Shown in pieces: positions 43,829 through 52,121 of a DNA stretch of 64,000 nucleotides. The notes beneath the pieces are model-generated. The model did not search any database, had not been told where the DNA came from, and was given only the letters and a program-made list of their open reading frames with translations. Source of the stretch: CAVRTM01 sp963724015 (GTDB lineage: Bacteria; Actinomycetota; Actinomycetes; Actinomycetales; Dermatophilaceae); the NCBI GenBank assembly GCA_963724015.1, contig CAVRTM010000002.1, forward strand, positions 91,478 through 155,477, given 5' to 3'. The position numbers were made by a program, and so were the translations under genes. Each line of letters opens with the position of its first letter. The first letter of the stretch is position 1.

Positions 43829-45916
43829 GTGGCGCCGACCCTGGCCCAGGGGATGGCGGCCGTGGAGGTTTCGCCGCGAACTCCGCGGCCGGTGCGGCGT
43901 CTGGACCTGCTGGCGGCGCTGAGTGCGGCCGTGGCGGCCTGCGCCCTTTACGTCGCGGCGCTGTTCGTCACCACGTTGCCGCCGCCCGGGCTATCGGTGG
44001 TGCTGTTCGCGGCCGCCCCGCTGTGCGCGTGCTTCGCGCTGCCGGTTCTGCAGGTCCGGGCCAAGGCCGAGGACGTGCCGGCGCTGAGCTGGGTGGCGGG
44101 CGGGCTGCTGGTCGCCGTGGTCGCCATGACGCTGCAGCTGATCTCGTTCGTGGCGGTCAGCCCCGCCGGCGGGCCGCTGGGCACCGACAGCCAGAGCAAC
44201 GCCGGGCTGTACCTGCTGTTCCATCTGGCGTTCGCCGGCGCCGCGGCCGCGGGCGCGCTCGGTGTCGGCCCGCGCTGGCGGGCCCCGCTCGTGACCGCCG
44301 GCGTCGTGCTGGCTCTGCTGGTAGCCGTCAACGCGATCCCGCTGCCGTACCTGCTGCGCCCCGACGGCTCATACACCTCCCTTCTGGTCGCCGTGGAAGT
44401 CGCGTGCGCCGGGATCATCGCCGCGTGCACGGTCGGGTGGATCTGGCGGACCGGGCTGGAGCCGCAACCGCTGCGCGGCTGGGTCGCGGTGGCATTGTCG
44501 CTGTCGACGTACGACGTGGTGCTCAACGCGGTCGGGCACATCCGCTTCAGCCCGGTGTGGTGGGCCAGCCTGTCGCTTCGCGGAGCGACGTACGCCGTGC
44601 TGGCCGGCGGGGCGGTGTGGACGATCCTGGCGAAGCTGGCCGACCTGGAGTCCTACACCGGCGCAGAGCTGGACCGGCGCGAGGGTCAGCTGCTGGCGTC
44701 GGTGACCTCGACCCGCCGCCTGCTGGTCTGCGCCCAGGACCTGGCCGAGGCGCTGACACCCGCGGACGTGGCCCGAACCCTGAGCACGGACGCCGCCGCC
44801 GCCGCCGCCGCGGCCCATGCCGCAGTGATCACTGCCCATCTCGGCGACCGGCTGCGCGTGGTAGGCGCCTACGGGTACGACGCGGCCCTGACCGAGCGGA
44901 CCGAGCAGGTCGCGTGGGACGCCCCGATGCCGTCAGCGCGGGCCCTGCTGACCGGGCAGTCGATCTTCCTCAGCGGACCGGAGCAGGTACAGGACCAGTT
45001 CCCCGCGGCCGAGCAGGTGCTCGGCGTGCGGGTCCGATCCGTCGCGGCGCTGCCGATCCTGGTCCGCGGCGAGCCCATCGCCGCCCTGGTGGTCTGGGAC
45101 GGCAAAGCCCGCGGCTGGTCCCCGATGCAGCGGGAGGTCCTGACCGGGTTGGCCGCCCAGGGCGGACAGGCCCTGGACCGGGCCCAGGCGTACCAGGACC
45201 AGGCCACCGCCGCCACCACGCTGCAGGAGTCGCTCCTGCCGTCCCGGCTGCCCAGCCGGCCCGACCTGCAGCTGGCCACCCGGTACGTCCCCGGAGAGCG
45301 GGGGCTGCGCGTGGGCGGCGACTGGTACGACTGCATCGAGGTCGGGGATCACCTCGTGGCGCTGGTCGTCGGCGACGTGATGGGCAAGGGCCTGCACGCC
45401 GCGGCAGTGATGGGACAGCTGCGCACCACCTTGCGCACGCTGACCAGGATCGACCCCGCACCAGCGGCGGTGCTGACCGCGATGAACCGGGCCACCCAGG
45501 ATCTGGCCGTGGACGAGATCGCCACCGTGGTTTACGTGCTGCTGGATCTGTCCACCGGGCACGCCCGGGTCGCCCGAGCCGGGCACCTGCCACCGCTGCT
45601 GGCCCACGCTGACGGCCAGGTCAGCGCCGTGTACGCCGGCGGATCACCGCCGCTGGGGGTGCCCGACGGCCACCGCGGCGAGGCACACCTGGTCATCGCG
45701 CCCGGCAGCGTCCTGGTGCTCTACAGCGACGGCATGGTCGAGGACCGACAGACCGGCCTCGAACCGGGCCTGAGCCGGCTGACGGGGTCGGTGCAGTGGC
45801 TGGTCCACCAGCACGGGGCGGACGTGGGCGCCCTGGCCGCGGCGCTGCTGCCTCACGCGAAGGACCTCAGCCGCGAGGACGACGCCACCCTGCTGCTGGC
45901 CCGCCGCCCGGACTGA
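43829..45916 (+). CDS. Membrane SpoIIE-type protein phosphatase with GAF domain
   Basis: A 695-residue PP2C-like Ser/Thr phosphatase. The N-terminal 265 residues form about eight membrane helices of a MASE-like sensor (LDLLAALSAAVAACALYVAA, LLVAVVAMTLQLISFVAVS and others). A linker helix (DRREGQLLASVTSTRRLLVC) leads to a GAF domain (about 310-440, LPILVRGEPIAALVVWD). The catalytic domain shows GGDWYDCIEVGD, VVGDVMGKGLHAA, LYSDGMVEDR and EDDATLLLARR with the metal-binding Asp residues. Such proteins dephosphorylate anti-anti-sigma factors in partner switching. No intact RsbV/RsbW genes lie nearby. GTG 43829 is the start. Confidence 0.88.
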   Translation: MAPTLAQGMAAVEVSPRTPRPVRRLDLLAALSAAVAACALYVAALFVTTLPPPGLSVVLFAAAPLCACFALPVLQVRAKAEDVPALSWVAGGLLVAVVAMTLQLISFVAVSPAGGPLGTDSQSNAGLYLLFHLAFAGAAAAGALGVGPRWRAPLVTAGVVLALLVAVNAIPLPYLLRPDGSYTSLLVAVEVACAGIIAACTVGWIWRTGLEPQPLRGWVAVALSLSTYDVVLNAVGHIRFSPVWWASLSLRGATYAVLAGGAVWTILAKLADLESYTGAELDRREGQLLASVTSTRRLLVCAQDLAEALTPADVARTLSTDAAAAAAAAHAAVITAHLGDRLRVVGAYGYDAALTERTEQVAWDAPMPSARALLTGQSIFLSGPEQVQDQFPAAEQVLGVRVRSVAALPILVRGEPIAALVVWDGKARGWSPMQREVLTGLAAQGGQALDRAQAYQDQATAATTLQESLLPSRLPSRPDLQLATRYVPGERGLRVGGDWYDCIEVGDHLVALVVGDVMGKGLHAAAVMGQLRTTLRTLTRIDPAPAAVLTAMNRATQDLAVDEIATVVYVLLDLSTGHARVARAGHLPPLLAHADGQVSAVYAGGSPPLGVPDGHRGEAHLVIAPGSVLVLYSDGMVEDRQTGLEPGLSRLTGSVQWLVHQHGADVGALAAALLPHAKDLSREDDATLLLARRPD

Positions 45917-46175
45917 CCGGGCGGACGCCCGTGACAGCAGCCGCGGCGCGCAGCAGCGCGGCCCAGCTGCCCTTCGCAGCAGCGGAAGCGCAAACGTGGA
46001 CTGGTGTACCGCAGTCCGGGGGTCGGCGACCGGTCCTGGCGTGTTCCAGCAACCCGGCGCGCCGAGGCGTGCTCCGTCATACGGTGACGGCAGGGGTGTC
46101 GCTCTTGGGGCCGGGCCGACCCGGGGTGCGCCGGCGCCCGGGGCGCCGGTCGGCCGCCGCAGAGGTGGAGGGTGA

Positions 46176-46879
46176 ATGTTCGACCAACCGCTGTTCCTCA
46201 GGACGCTGTCACGCTTCACCGCGGCGCTCCCCTCGGAGTACGACCTGGAGCAGGTCCTGATCGAGCTGGCTGAGAGCGCCACAGGCAACTTGGGCCTGGC
46301 AGGCAGCCGGGTCACTCTGCTGCAAGACGACGGCCGGTTGAGCTTCATGACCGCGGTCGGCTCGCCGTACGCCGAGATGGAACGGCTCGAGGAACACCAC
46401 CAGCTGGGGCCGTGCCGGGATGCCGTCGACACGGGCCAGCTCGTCGCCGTGACCGACGTGCGGCAGGAGAACGGCCGGTGGGAGGAATACGTCCAATCCG
46501 TTAGGCGCCTGGGCGTCGCGGCAGTCGCCTAAATACCGATGCGCCTAGAGCACCGGGTCGTCGGCGTGCTGGACCTTAAGGTGACGGGCCACGCGACCGG
46601 GGCCAGGAGGAGCTGGATGTGGCCACGGTGCTGGCTGACGTCGCCACCGGTTACATCGTCAACGCCTCGAAGGTCGAGCAGTTGGAGCAGCTCAACGGCC
46701 AGCTGCAGCAGGCCCTCAGCTCACGGGTGCTGCTCGAGCAGGCCAAGGGGATCATCGCCGAGCACCACGGGATCACGGTTGACGAGGCCTTCAGCGGCAT
46801 GCGCGAGTGCACCCGAGACCACAACATCGGCCTGCGGGCGGTGGCCCAGGCGGTCGTGGAGGACGGCCCGAGAATGTGA
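46176..46879 (+). pseudogene. GAF-ANTAR regulator, broken by a stop and a frameshift
   Basis: An N-terminal GAF domain (TLSRFTAALPSEYDLEQVLI, RVTLLQDDGRLSFMTAVGS, HHQLGPCRDAVDTGQLVAVT) ends at TAA 46530-46532. The same frame then resumes IPMRLEHRVVGVLDLKV, and a one-base shift near 46608 leads to ELDVATVLADVATGYIVNAS and the ANTAR domain (SSRVLLEQAKGIIAEHHGIT, AFSGMRECTRDHN). ANTAR proteins bind paired hairpins in nascent RNA and block termination. Two separate lesions make a real pseudogene more likely here than in the housekeeping genes, but errors remain possible. Confidence 0.8.
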
Positions 46880-47069
46880 CGGAGCCCTCCGAGAGAGGCA
46901 CCCCTCCGAAGAGCGTCAGTTCAACGAGGGCCGGATATGCGGACGCCCGTAACGTACGGATCTGCCGCCGTTCGGGCGGAACGTGCGGGGACAGAAGCAC
47001 GTCCAATACGCGGCACGGGGCTGAGGACTTGCTCAGTTGCCGTGATCGGACGGGGTCGGGAGCGTCGAT

Positions 47070-47519
47070 ATGACCGCGCAGCTGGGACGGCTACGTCCGG
47101 GCTTGACCTTCGCCATTGGGATCCTGGTAGCGACGCTGACGCTTGGGTGGCCCGTGGCCAGCCGCATTCTGGATGCCTCGCTGGTGGATGGGCCGGTTAC
47201 AGGAGCCACGCTGATCTGGCACCCCGGGGTGAACAGCGGCGGCGCCGAGGTTCGTAGTAGCGCGAATGAGGCGGACGCCGGCAGTCTCGCGGACCTGATC
47301 AACAAGACCAGCCCGTCCCCGAGTGGATCCGTCAACTGCCCAGCCGACTACGGCTCAGAGGTCCAGGTCACGTTCCGTAGGGAGGGCGATCGCGACCAGC
47401 CAGTCGCGATCGCACTAACCGGATGCGCTGGTCCCACGGGCCGGATGATGAGCGAGCCGCTCCAGGGCAACTTGAGGCGCCTGGCGCCACCGGGGTTCTG
47501 GCCTGAACGCCTTCAATAG
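47070..47519 (+). CDS. Hypothetical membrane-anchored or secreted protein
   Basis: A 149-residue protein of no recognised family. The N-terminus has a hydrophobic helix (LTFAIGILVATLTLGWPVAS) that could be a signal anchor. The exported part contains two Cys (NCPADYG and TGCAGPTG) that may form a disulfide. Codon third positions are less G+C-rich than in the housekeeping genes, consistent with transfer. It stands alone between the GAF-ANTAR remnant and an esterase gene. Confidence 0.6.
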   Translation: MTAQLGRLRPGLTFAIGILVATLTLGWPVASRILDASLVDGPVTGATLIWHPGVNSGGAEVRSSANEADAGSLADLINKTSPSPSGSVNCPADYGSEVQVTFRREGDRDQPVAIALTGCAGPTGRMMSEPLQGNLRRLAPPGFWPERLQ

Positions 47520-47680
47520 CGACCGCACAACGTCCGCATCTGCCGCGCAGAGGACGTTCGTCCGACCCTGCGGCTGGTCGCTGACAACCTCCGGCACTTC
47601 ACGCTGTCCTCGAGTCGTGCTGCTGGGGTCGTGCGCAAACTCCGTTGCGCCGGATTCACACCCCATGGTGAGGTGCCCAC

Positions 47681-48538
47681 GTGCCCGAACCTGAAGCTGA
47701 CGACGTCCTTGTCATAGCGGCGGTTCCCGGTCGAACCAATGTGTACGTGCACTTGGACGTGGTCTACGCGACGCGAGATGGTCTCGACCTGCACCTGCAG
47801 ATCATTCAGCCCAGTGGCGACGCGGCGATGCAGGGCTGGGAGGCCGCGTTCGCAGCTCGCTACCCGTGCATCGCGTTCGTCCAGGGATCGGGGTGGCGCG
47901 AGCAGGCACTCGGCTCCGCGATGGCCCACCTGTGCCGGTTTGCTGAACGCGGCTATGTCGTCGCAATCGTGCAGTACCGCTCCTCATCGCTCGCCGCTCA
48001 CCCGGCCCAGGTACACGACGCCAAGGCCGCCGTGAGGTGGCTGCGGCAGCACGCCGACATCTATGGCATCGACCCGGAGCGCATCACCATCGCCGGCGAC
48101 AGCTCCGGGGGGCACACTGCTTTGCTCGTCCACGCCACTGACGGTTCATCGGAGCTGGACGAGCACCCCCAGGACGAGGCCCTGAACCTCCACAGCGCGA
48201 TCGCGTTCTACGCCCCGACCGACCTGAGGCTCATGGACCGTGACGATGCCGTTCGCGACCTCCTGGGCGGTAGACGCCCCAGCGAAGACCCCGCTGCGGC
48301 GCTGGCTGCCAACCCTGGACAGTACCTCCACCAGCGGCAGCGGGGACCGGTGCTGTTGGTGCACGGCACTCAGGACGAAGTCGTCCCGCACGAGCACAGC
48401 CTCGCCTACGCGCGTGCTCTTCGCGGCGTAGGCCACCAAGCGGACCTTGTCCTCGTTGAGGGTGGCCGGCACGGGATCTGGCCCTCACTGTTCAGCACCG
48501 AACTGGCCGACATCGTGGACGACTTCCTGACAAGGTAG
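47681..48538 (+). CDS. Alpha/beta-hydrolase, esterase/lipase (BD-FAE-like)
   Basis: A 285-residue serine hydrolase. The nucleophile motif is TIAGDSSGGHTALLVHA, the acid lies in LVHGTQDEVVPHEHSLAYA and the catalytic His in VEGGRHGIW. The oxyanion region reads FVQGSGWREQ instead of the usual HGGGW. The AAVRWLRQHADIYGIDPERI segment is typical of carbohydrate-ester and HSL-like esterases. There is no signal peptide, so it is cytoplasmic. GTG 47681 is the start. The substrate is unknown. Confidence 0.83.
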   Translation: MPEPEADDVLVIAAVPGRTNVYVHLDVVYATRDGLDLHLQIIQPSGDAAMQGWEAAFAARYPCIAFVQGSGWREQALGSAMAHLCRFAERGYVVAIVQYRSSSLAAHPAQVHDAKAAVRWLRQHADIYGIDPERITIAGDSSGGHTALLVHATDGSSELDEHPQDEALNLHSAIAFYAPTDLRLMDRDDAVRDLLGGRRPSEDPAAALAANPGQYLHQRQRGPVLLVHGTQDEVVPHEHSLAYARALRGVGHQADLVLVEGGRHGIWPSLFSTELADIVDDFLTR

Positions 48539-49098
48539 GCCGCCGGCGCGCGCCCCGACGCACGCTCATGCCGCGAGCTGTGAAGCGCGACCATGCCGTC
48601 GACTGGACGTTGGCGTCGAGTGCTGGTTCGGCTCGGAGGTCTGGACCGACCACGCGCGTTGTGTGCGAAACAAGCCCCGAGCGGGTGGTGTCGTCAACGC
48701 GCGCTAACGGGCGGGAAGCGAGCTACCGCTGGATCAGACTCGGCTGGTGACAGGCGCGCGTGAGGCACGGACACCAGGTCGGCCGGCGAGCCGGAGGTGC
48801 TGCGGGCGTCGTTGATCTAGGCGTCCGGGATGGCGTTGTAGCGGCGTCGTTCATGAAGCGCGACCCTGGGCTGGTCGGCGAGGTCGGGGTCGTAGGGGAC
48901 GTTGTCGACATAGTGCCGAGCCGGGGCCTGCCCACTGGTGTCCACCGGCTGTTGCCCCCGGACGTGGCGCGGAGGGACGATGGGACGTTGGCAGCGAAGC
49001 CACGAGAACGAAACCCGATCGGATGGGATGTCCCCTCATCGGTCGTGTCTGCAGGGATGGGCGCAGCAACGCCGCTGACGTCGGCAAAGGAGGTCGCC
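48539..49098 (-). other. Mostly non-coding gap with a possible protein C-terminus
   Basis: A 560-base stretch. On the minus strand a frame ending at TAG 48817-48819 gives RHYVDNVPYDPDLAD, then QPRVALHERRRYNAIPDA, with almost every third base G or C over its last 33 codons. This looks like the tail of a real gene whose 5' part has been lost; the frame is closed by a stop near 49036. I do not recognise the protein. The rest of the gap shows no gene. Confidence 0.35.
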
Positions 49099-49284
49099 AT
49101 GACGACTTGGCTCTTGGTGTTGGTGCCGATCACCGCGCTGCTGATCTGGGCATGGCTCCTGGACCGCAAGGGCAGCAAGCTCGCGGACTTGGGATCCGAT
49201 CACCCCGCCGATCCGGCCGCGCGCAGAGCAGCGGTACACCCCGAGCATGAAGATCCAGGCTACGGGGGCGGCGGTGCGCCCTGA
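49099..49284 (+). CDS. Small single-helix membrane protein 1
   Basis: A 61-residue protein. The N-terminal helix (TTWLLVLVPITALLIWAWLL) is followed by a basic DRKGSK stop-transfer segment and an acidic, His-rich cytoplasmic tail (HPEHEDPGYGGG). The ATG at 49099 follows AAAGGAGG with good spacing, which is the main reason for calling it a gene. It is the first of three similar tiny genes within 910 bases. Function is unknown. Confidence 0.6.
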   Translation: MTTWLLVLVPITALLIWAWLLDRKGSKLADLGSDHPADPAARRAAVHPEHEDPGYGGGGAP

Positions 49285-49408
49285 GTGAAGCGGCCGATCC
49301 GTGTCCGGCGTTGCTCCGGCGCATGAGGGGTGGGCACGCTTCGGCGCCCACGGCGCCGCGACTGCCCCACCGACGGGGGGAGACCAAGCACACGGAAAGG
49401 AAGCGGTC

Positions 49409-49606
49409 ATGGTGTGGATCTTCGTAGTGGTCATGGTCCTGGCGGCTGTCGCCGGGGCGTGGCACCGTGGCTGGTTCCCTGCCGCGCGGGCACCCGACCC
49501 CGAGCAGTCGCCTCTCGGAGACCCAGCGGCGGGTCGCCTGACGGACCCGGCCGAGGTCCGGAACAACGACACAAGGCGCCACCCCGGCGGCTTCCCCGGC
49601 GTCTGA
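49409..49606 (+). CDS. Small single-helix membrane protein 2
   Basis: A 65-residue protein starting MVWIFVVVMVLAAVAGAWH, one membrane helix with Trp at both ends, then a polar Pro/Asp/Arg-rich tail (DPAGRLTDPAEVRNNDTRRH is representative of its start-to-middle composition). A GGAAAGGAAG site lies just before the ATG at 49409. Architecture is the same as the genes at 49099 and 49848. Confidence 0.55.
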   Translation: MVWIFVVVMVLAAVAGAWHRGWFPAARAPDPEQSPLGDPAAGRLTDPAEVRNNDTRRHPGGFPGV

Positions 49607-49847
49607 CCGGTGTGGTCGCATTTCCCCGCGCGCGAATGTGGGGCGACCCCGGTCGATCCTCCGAGCAGCGGCGCAACCGGTCGAGCGGCGGTTTCACGGG
49701 CCCCGGCGGCACCAACCGGCCAGTGACGGTGAGCCCGTTCGGGCGTAGCGTGAACGGTGTGGGAGACGGCCGGTAAGGCGAAGCGTTGGCGTTGCCCATC
49801 TGCGCGACCACCTCCGACGCCTCCCGCTCCCCGTCAAGGAGCACGAC

Positions 49848-50006
49848 ATGTTCGGATTCTGGTTCTGGATCCTCACGCCCCTGGTCCTGATCCTGGTCGT
49901 CGCGTTCGTCTACGACCGCCGGCACGAGGGAGTCCACATCAACCCCCAGGAGGACTCCCACGAGCGCCTACCAGGGCCAGGCGGCGACGCCTTGGGCGGG
50001 CTCTAA
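49848..50006 (+). CDS. Small single-helix membrane protein 3
   Basis: A 52-residue protein: MFGFWFWILTPLVLILVVA forms one helix, then YDRRHEGVHINPQED and a short Gly-rich tail ending in TAA 50004-50006. CAAGGAG lies six bases before the ATG. It shares the Trp-rich helix and the DR(R/K) stop-transfer motif with gene 1. Function is unknown. Confidence 0.55.
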   Translation: MFGFWFWILTPLVLILVVAFVYDRRHEGVHINPQEDSHERLPGPGGDALGGL

Positions 50007-50401
50007 GCACGCCTGTAACCTTCCCGAGCGTGCGACCCGCTCACCTGCGACGCCTGGTGGCCTGGCAAAGCACTCAACCGGCGCGGTGAGGGTCAGCGAG
50101 CACGGACCTGCCCCTGCCACGGGAGATGCGGCCCCAGACCCATTCGACATGAGACCCCACTCAAGGGCATGAGGCCATCACGGTCGCTCATGCGTCACCG
50201 AAGACGTGGAGCCTGATGGCCTTGGCGTGCTTCCATGTGAACTCGCAGAACGAGCGCGCTAAGCATTCACGCGTCTGCCGCGGAAAGGTGCCTCGGCGGA
50301 TCTGTCGCGATCCGCGCGCATCGACATTTCGCACAGTGAGCGCGCTTCCTGCGGCGGTGGGTTGCCCACCCCACGGACGGGAGCCCGTGTTGGTCGACGA
50401 A
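50007..50401. other. Intergenic region, nothing recognised
   Basis: A 395-base gap between small membrane protein 3 and the convergent MOSC gene. I see no coding frame with good codon bias, no RNA gene and no strong hairpin. It may contain relics of an earlier insertion. Confidence 0.45.
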
Positions 50402-51178
50402 CTAGCCGGCCTCGGTGCTTACCGTCACGTCGTTCCCCACGGCGACAGACCCCGGCGCGGTTACATCGCACCAGACTCCGAACCTCGCCCCGTGGTGGCG
50501 AGCCAGTGTGCGGAACACGTCTCGGTCGACTTGGAGGCCGGGCTGCTCACGGGTCACCATCGTGCAGCGGATGCATCCCTCCAACGGGCTGAGAACCGTC
50601 GACCCGGCCCGCACCATCTGCCCGACCCAGGCGTCCTCGACCCACCCGTCGCCGTTCTTCTCGATGTCGGCGCTCACGAGGACGTTGGGCCGGAAGCGTC
50701 GAGGCTCCCAGGCCCCGGCGGGGTGCAGCGCGGCCGCCGTGCGCAGCGAGGCCGTGGTCAGCACCAGCAGCGCGGCGGCGTCGACATACCGGCTGTCGGG
50801 CATCGTCCACTCGATGGCCTGGCTCGTGTCGTCGGTGGCGTCCTCGAAGTACTCGGCCCGCCCGGGAGCCTCCACGACCGCGGTCACCAACGCCACCGGG
50901 CTCCCCAGCCACTCGGACAGCAGCCGGTCCGTCCTCGGCCCGGGCCCCTCGGCTATCCGGCCATCGGGCAACGTGATCACCGGCTGTGCGTCTCGGTAGG
51001 ACGCGGCCGCGTGCAGCAGCTCCGGACGCCGCCGCGCGGTCAGGATCCGGCCCGTGCGTCCGTCACGGACACCCCACCGGCGGTCGCCCTCGAGCCCGTC
51101 CCGTTCGACGACTGCCGCGTCGAGGGCCTCGCCTTGCAGCGACTTCACCGGGTAGCGCCAGATCCCGACGATCTCCAT
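50402..51178 (-). CDS. MOSC-domain protein (MOSC N- and C-terminal domains)
   Basis: A 258-residue protein related to mitochondrial amidoxime-reducing component and YcbX-like enzymes. The N-terminal beta-barrel begins IVGIWRYPVKSLQGEALDAA and GLEGDRRWGVRDGRTGRILT. The MOSC core contains FRPNVLVSADIEKNGDGWVE and LEGCIRCTMVTREQPGL with the Cys that binds molybdenum cofactor in the family. ATG 51178 follows GGAGGAGGTG, a very strong ribosome site. It probably handles molybdenum cofactor or N-hydroxylated substrates; its redox partner is not encoded nearby. Confidence 0.85.
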   Translation of the reverse strand: MEIVGIWRYPVKSLQGEALDAAVVERDGLEGDRRWGVRDGRTGRILTARRRPELLHAAASYRDAQPVITLPDGRIAEGPGPRTDRLLSEWLGSPVALVTAVVEAPGRAEYFEDATDDTSQAIEWTMPDSRYVDAAALLVLTTASLRTAAALHPAGAWEPRRFRPNVLVSADIEKNGDGWVEDAWVGQMVRAGSTVLSPLEGCIRCTMVTREQPGLQVDRDVFRTLARHHGARFGVWCDVTAPGSVAVGNDVTVSTEAG

Positions 51179-51508
51179 GGTCACACCTCCTCCAGTCCTG
51201 CTGGACCAAGCATGCAGCCCAACAGCCTCGTCGACCAGAAGGTGCGACGTTCCGCGTCACGACCTGACGTCTCGCGCCAAGCCCCTGTGGGTGACAGCAC
51301 CGCTCTCCCCGAGGAAGAACCATGCCGAGTGCATCACGTGCTACGGATCTACGGGCCGTCCCTCGGGTCTGTCACGCCAGATCCTGGAGCAGTCGGCGGC
51401 GCGCGCTGACGGGCCCAGCCGGGGATGCCGGGAATGCCACCCAGATGAGGGCGTTGCCGCGGAATACCCCCTGGGGGTATATTCATAGAACTCGACAAGG
51501 AGGAAGTC
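51179..51508. other. Divergent promoter region of MOSC and DUF4396 genes
   Basis: A 330-base gap with no convincing gene. Its right part holds the CsoR-like palindrome and probable -10 element of the DUF4396 gene. The left part should hold the MOSC promoter. Confidence 0.5.
51464..51480 (+). promoter_or_regulatory. CsoR/CstR-like operator before the DUF4396 gene
   Basis: ATACCCCCTGGGGGTAT is a perfect 17-base palindrome around a central T. It matches the TACCC...GGGTA pattern of copper-sensing CsoR and related CstR/FrmR repressors. TATATT directly follows (51478-51483) as a likely -10 element, so a bound repressor would cover the promoter. The DUF4396 start is 29 bases downstream. Confidence 0.72.
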
Positions 51509-51982
51509 ATGCGTGGACACGGCACACACCAGGCGATGACCGGCTCCGCGCTGACCCGGACCGCGATCTCGGCGACCCTGCACTGCCTGACCGGGTGCGC
51601 GATCGGCGAGGTCCTCGGCATGGCGCTGGCAACCTGGTGGGGATGGGGCAACCTGGCCTCGATCGTTCTGTCGATCGTCCTGGCCTTCTTCTTCGGCTAC
51701 TCCCTCGCGATGCGCCCAGTCGTGCGCGCCGGCCTGGGCTTCCGAGCCGCGCTGGGCGTTGCCTTGGCTGCGGACACCGTCTCGATCACGGTGATGGAGC
51801 TTGTCGACAACGCCTTCATCCTGGCGGTGCCCGGCGCCCTGGACGCCGGCCTGGCCGATGCACTGTTCTGGGGATCGCTGATCGCGTCCCTCGTCGTGGC
51901 ATTCGTCGTCACAGTCCCGGTGAACCGGGCACTCATCGCCCGGGGCAAGGGCCACGCCGTGGCCCACGCTTACCACCACTGA
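51509..51982 (+). CDS. DUF4396 membrane protein
   Basis: A 157-residue protein with four predicted membrane helices. Conserved features are the Cys pair in LHCLTGCAIGEVLGM, the loop FGYSLAMRPVVRAGLGF, the helix AADTVSITVMELVDNAF, and a C-terminal His cluster (GHAVAHAYHH). ATG 51509 follows AAGGAGGA. The Cys and His residues and the CsoR-like operator suggest a role in copper or reactive-sulfur handling; the family has no established function. No csoR, copA or copZ gene is adjacent. Confidence 0.8.
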   Translation: MRGHGTHQAMTGSALTRTAISATLHCLTGCAIGEVLGMALATWWGWGNLASIVLSIVLAFFFGYSLAMRPVVRAGLGFRAALGVALAADTVSITVMELVDNAFILAVPGALDAGLADALFWGSLIASLVVAFVVTVPVNRALIARGKGHAVAHAYHH

Positions 51983-52121
51983 ACGGCAAAACGCCCTGGT
52001 GGCCACGGCGTCACGCGGCATGCTGGCTTCCTCAAAGCCAACGCACTGACATGCTGCGTCGAGCGCATACGAATTGGCCGTGGAGAGTGAACTCCCGAGC
52101 CGCCGAGTTGGGCAGGGAATG

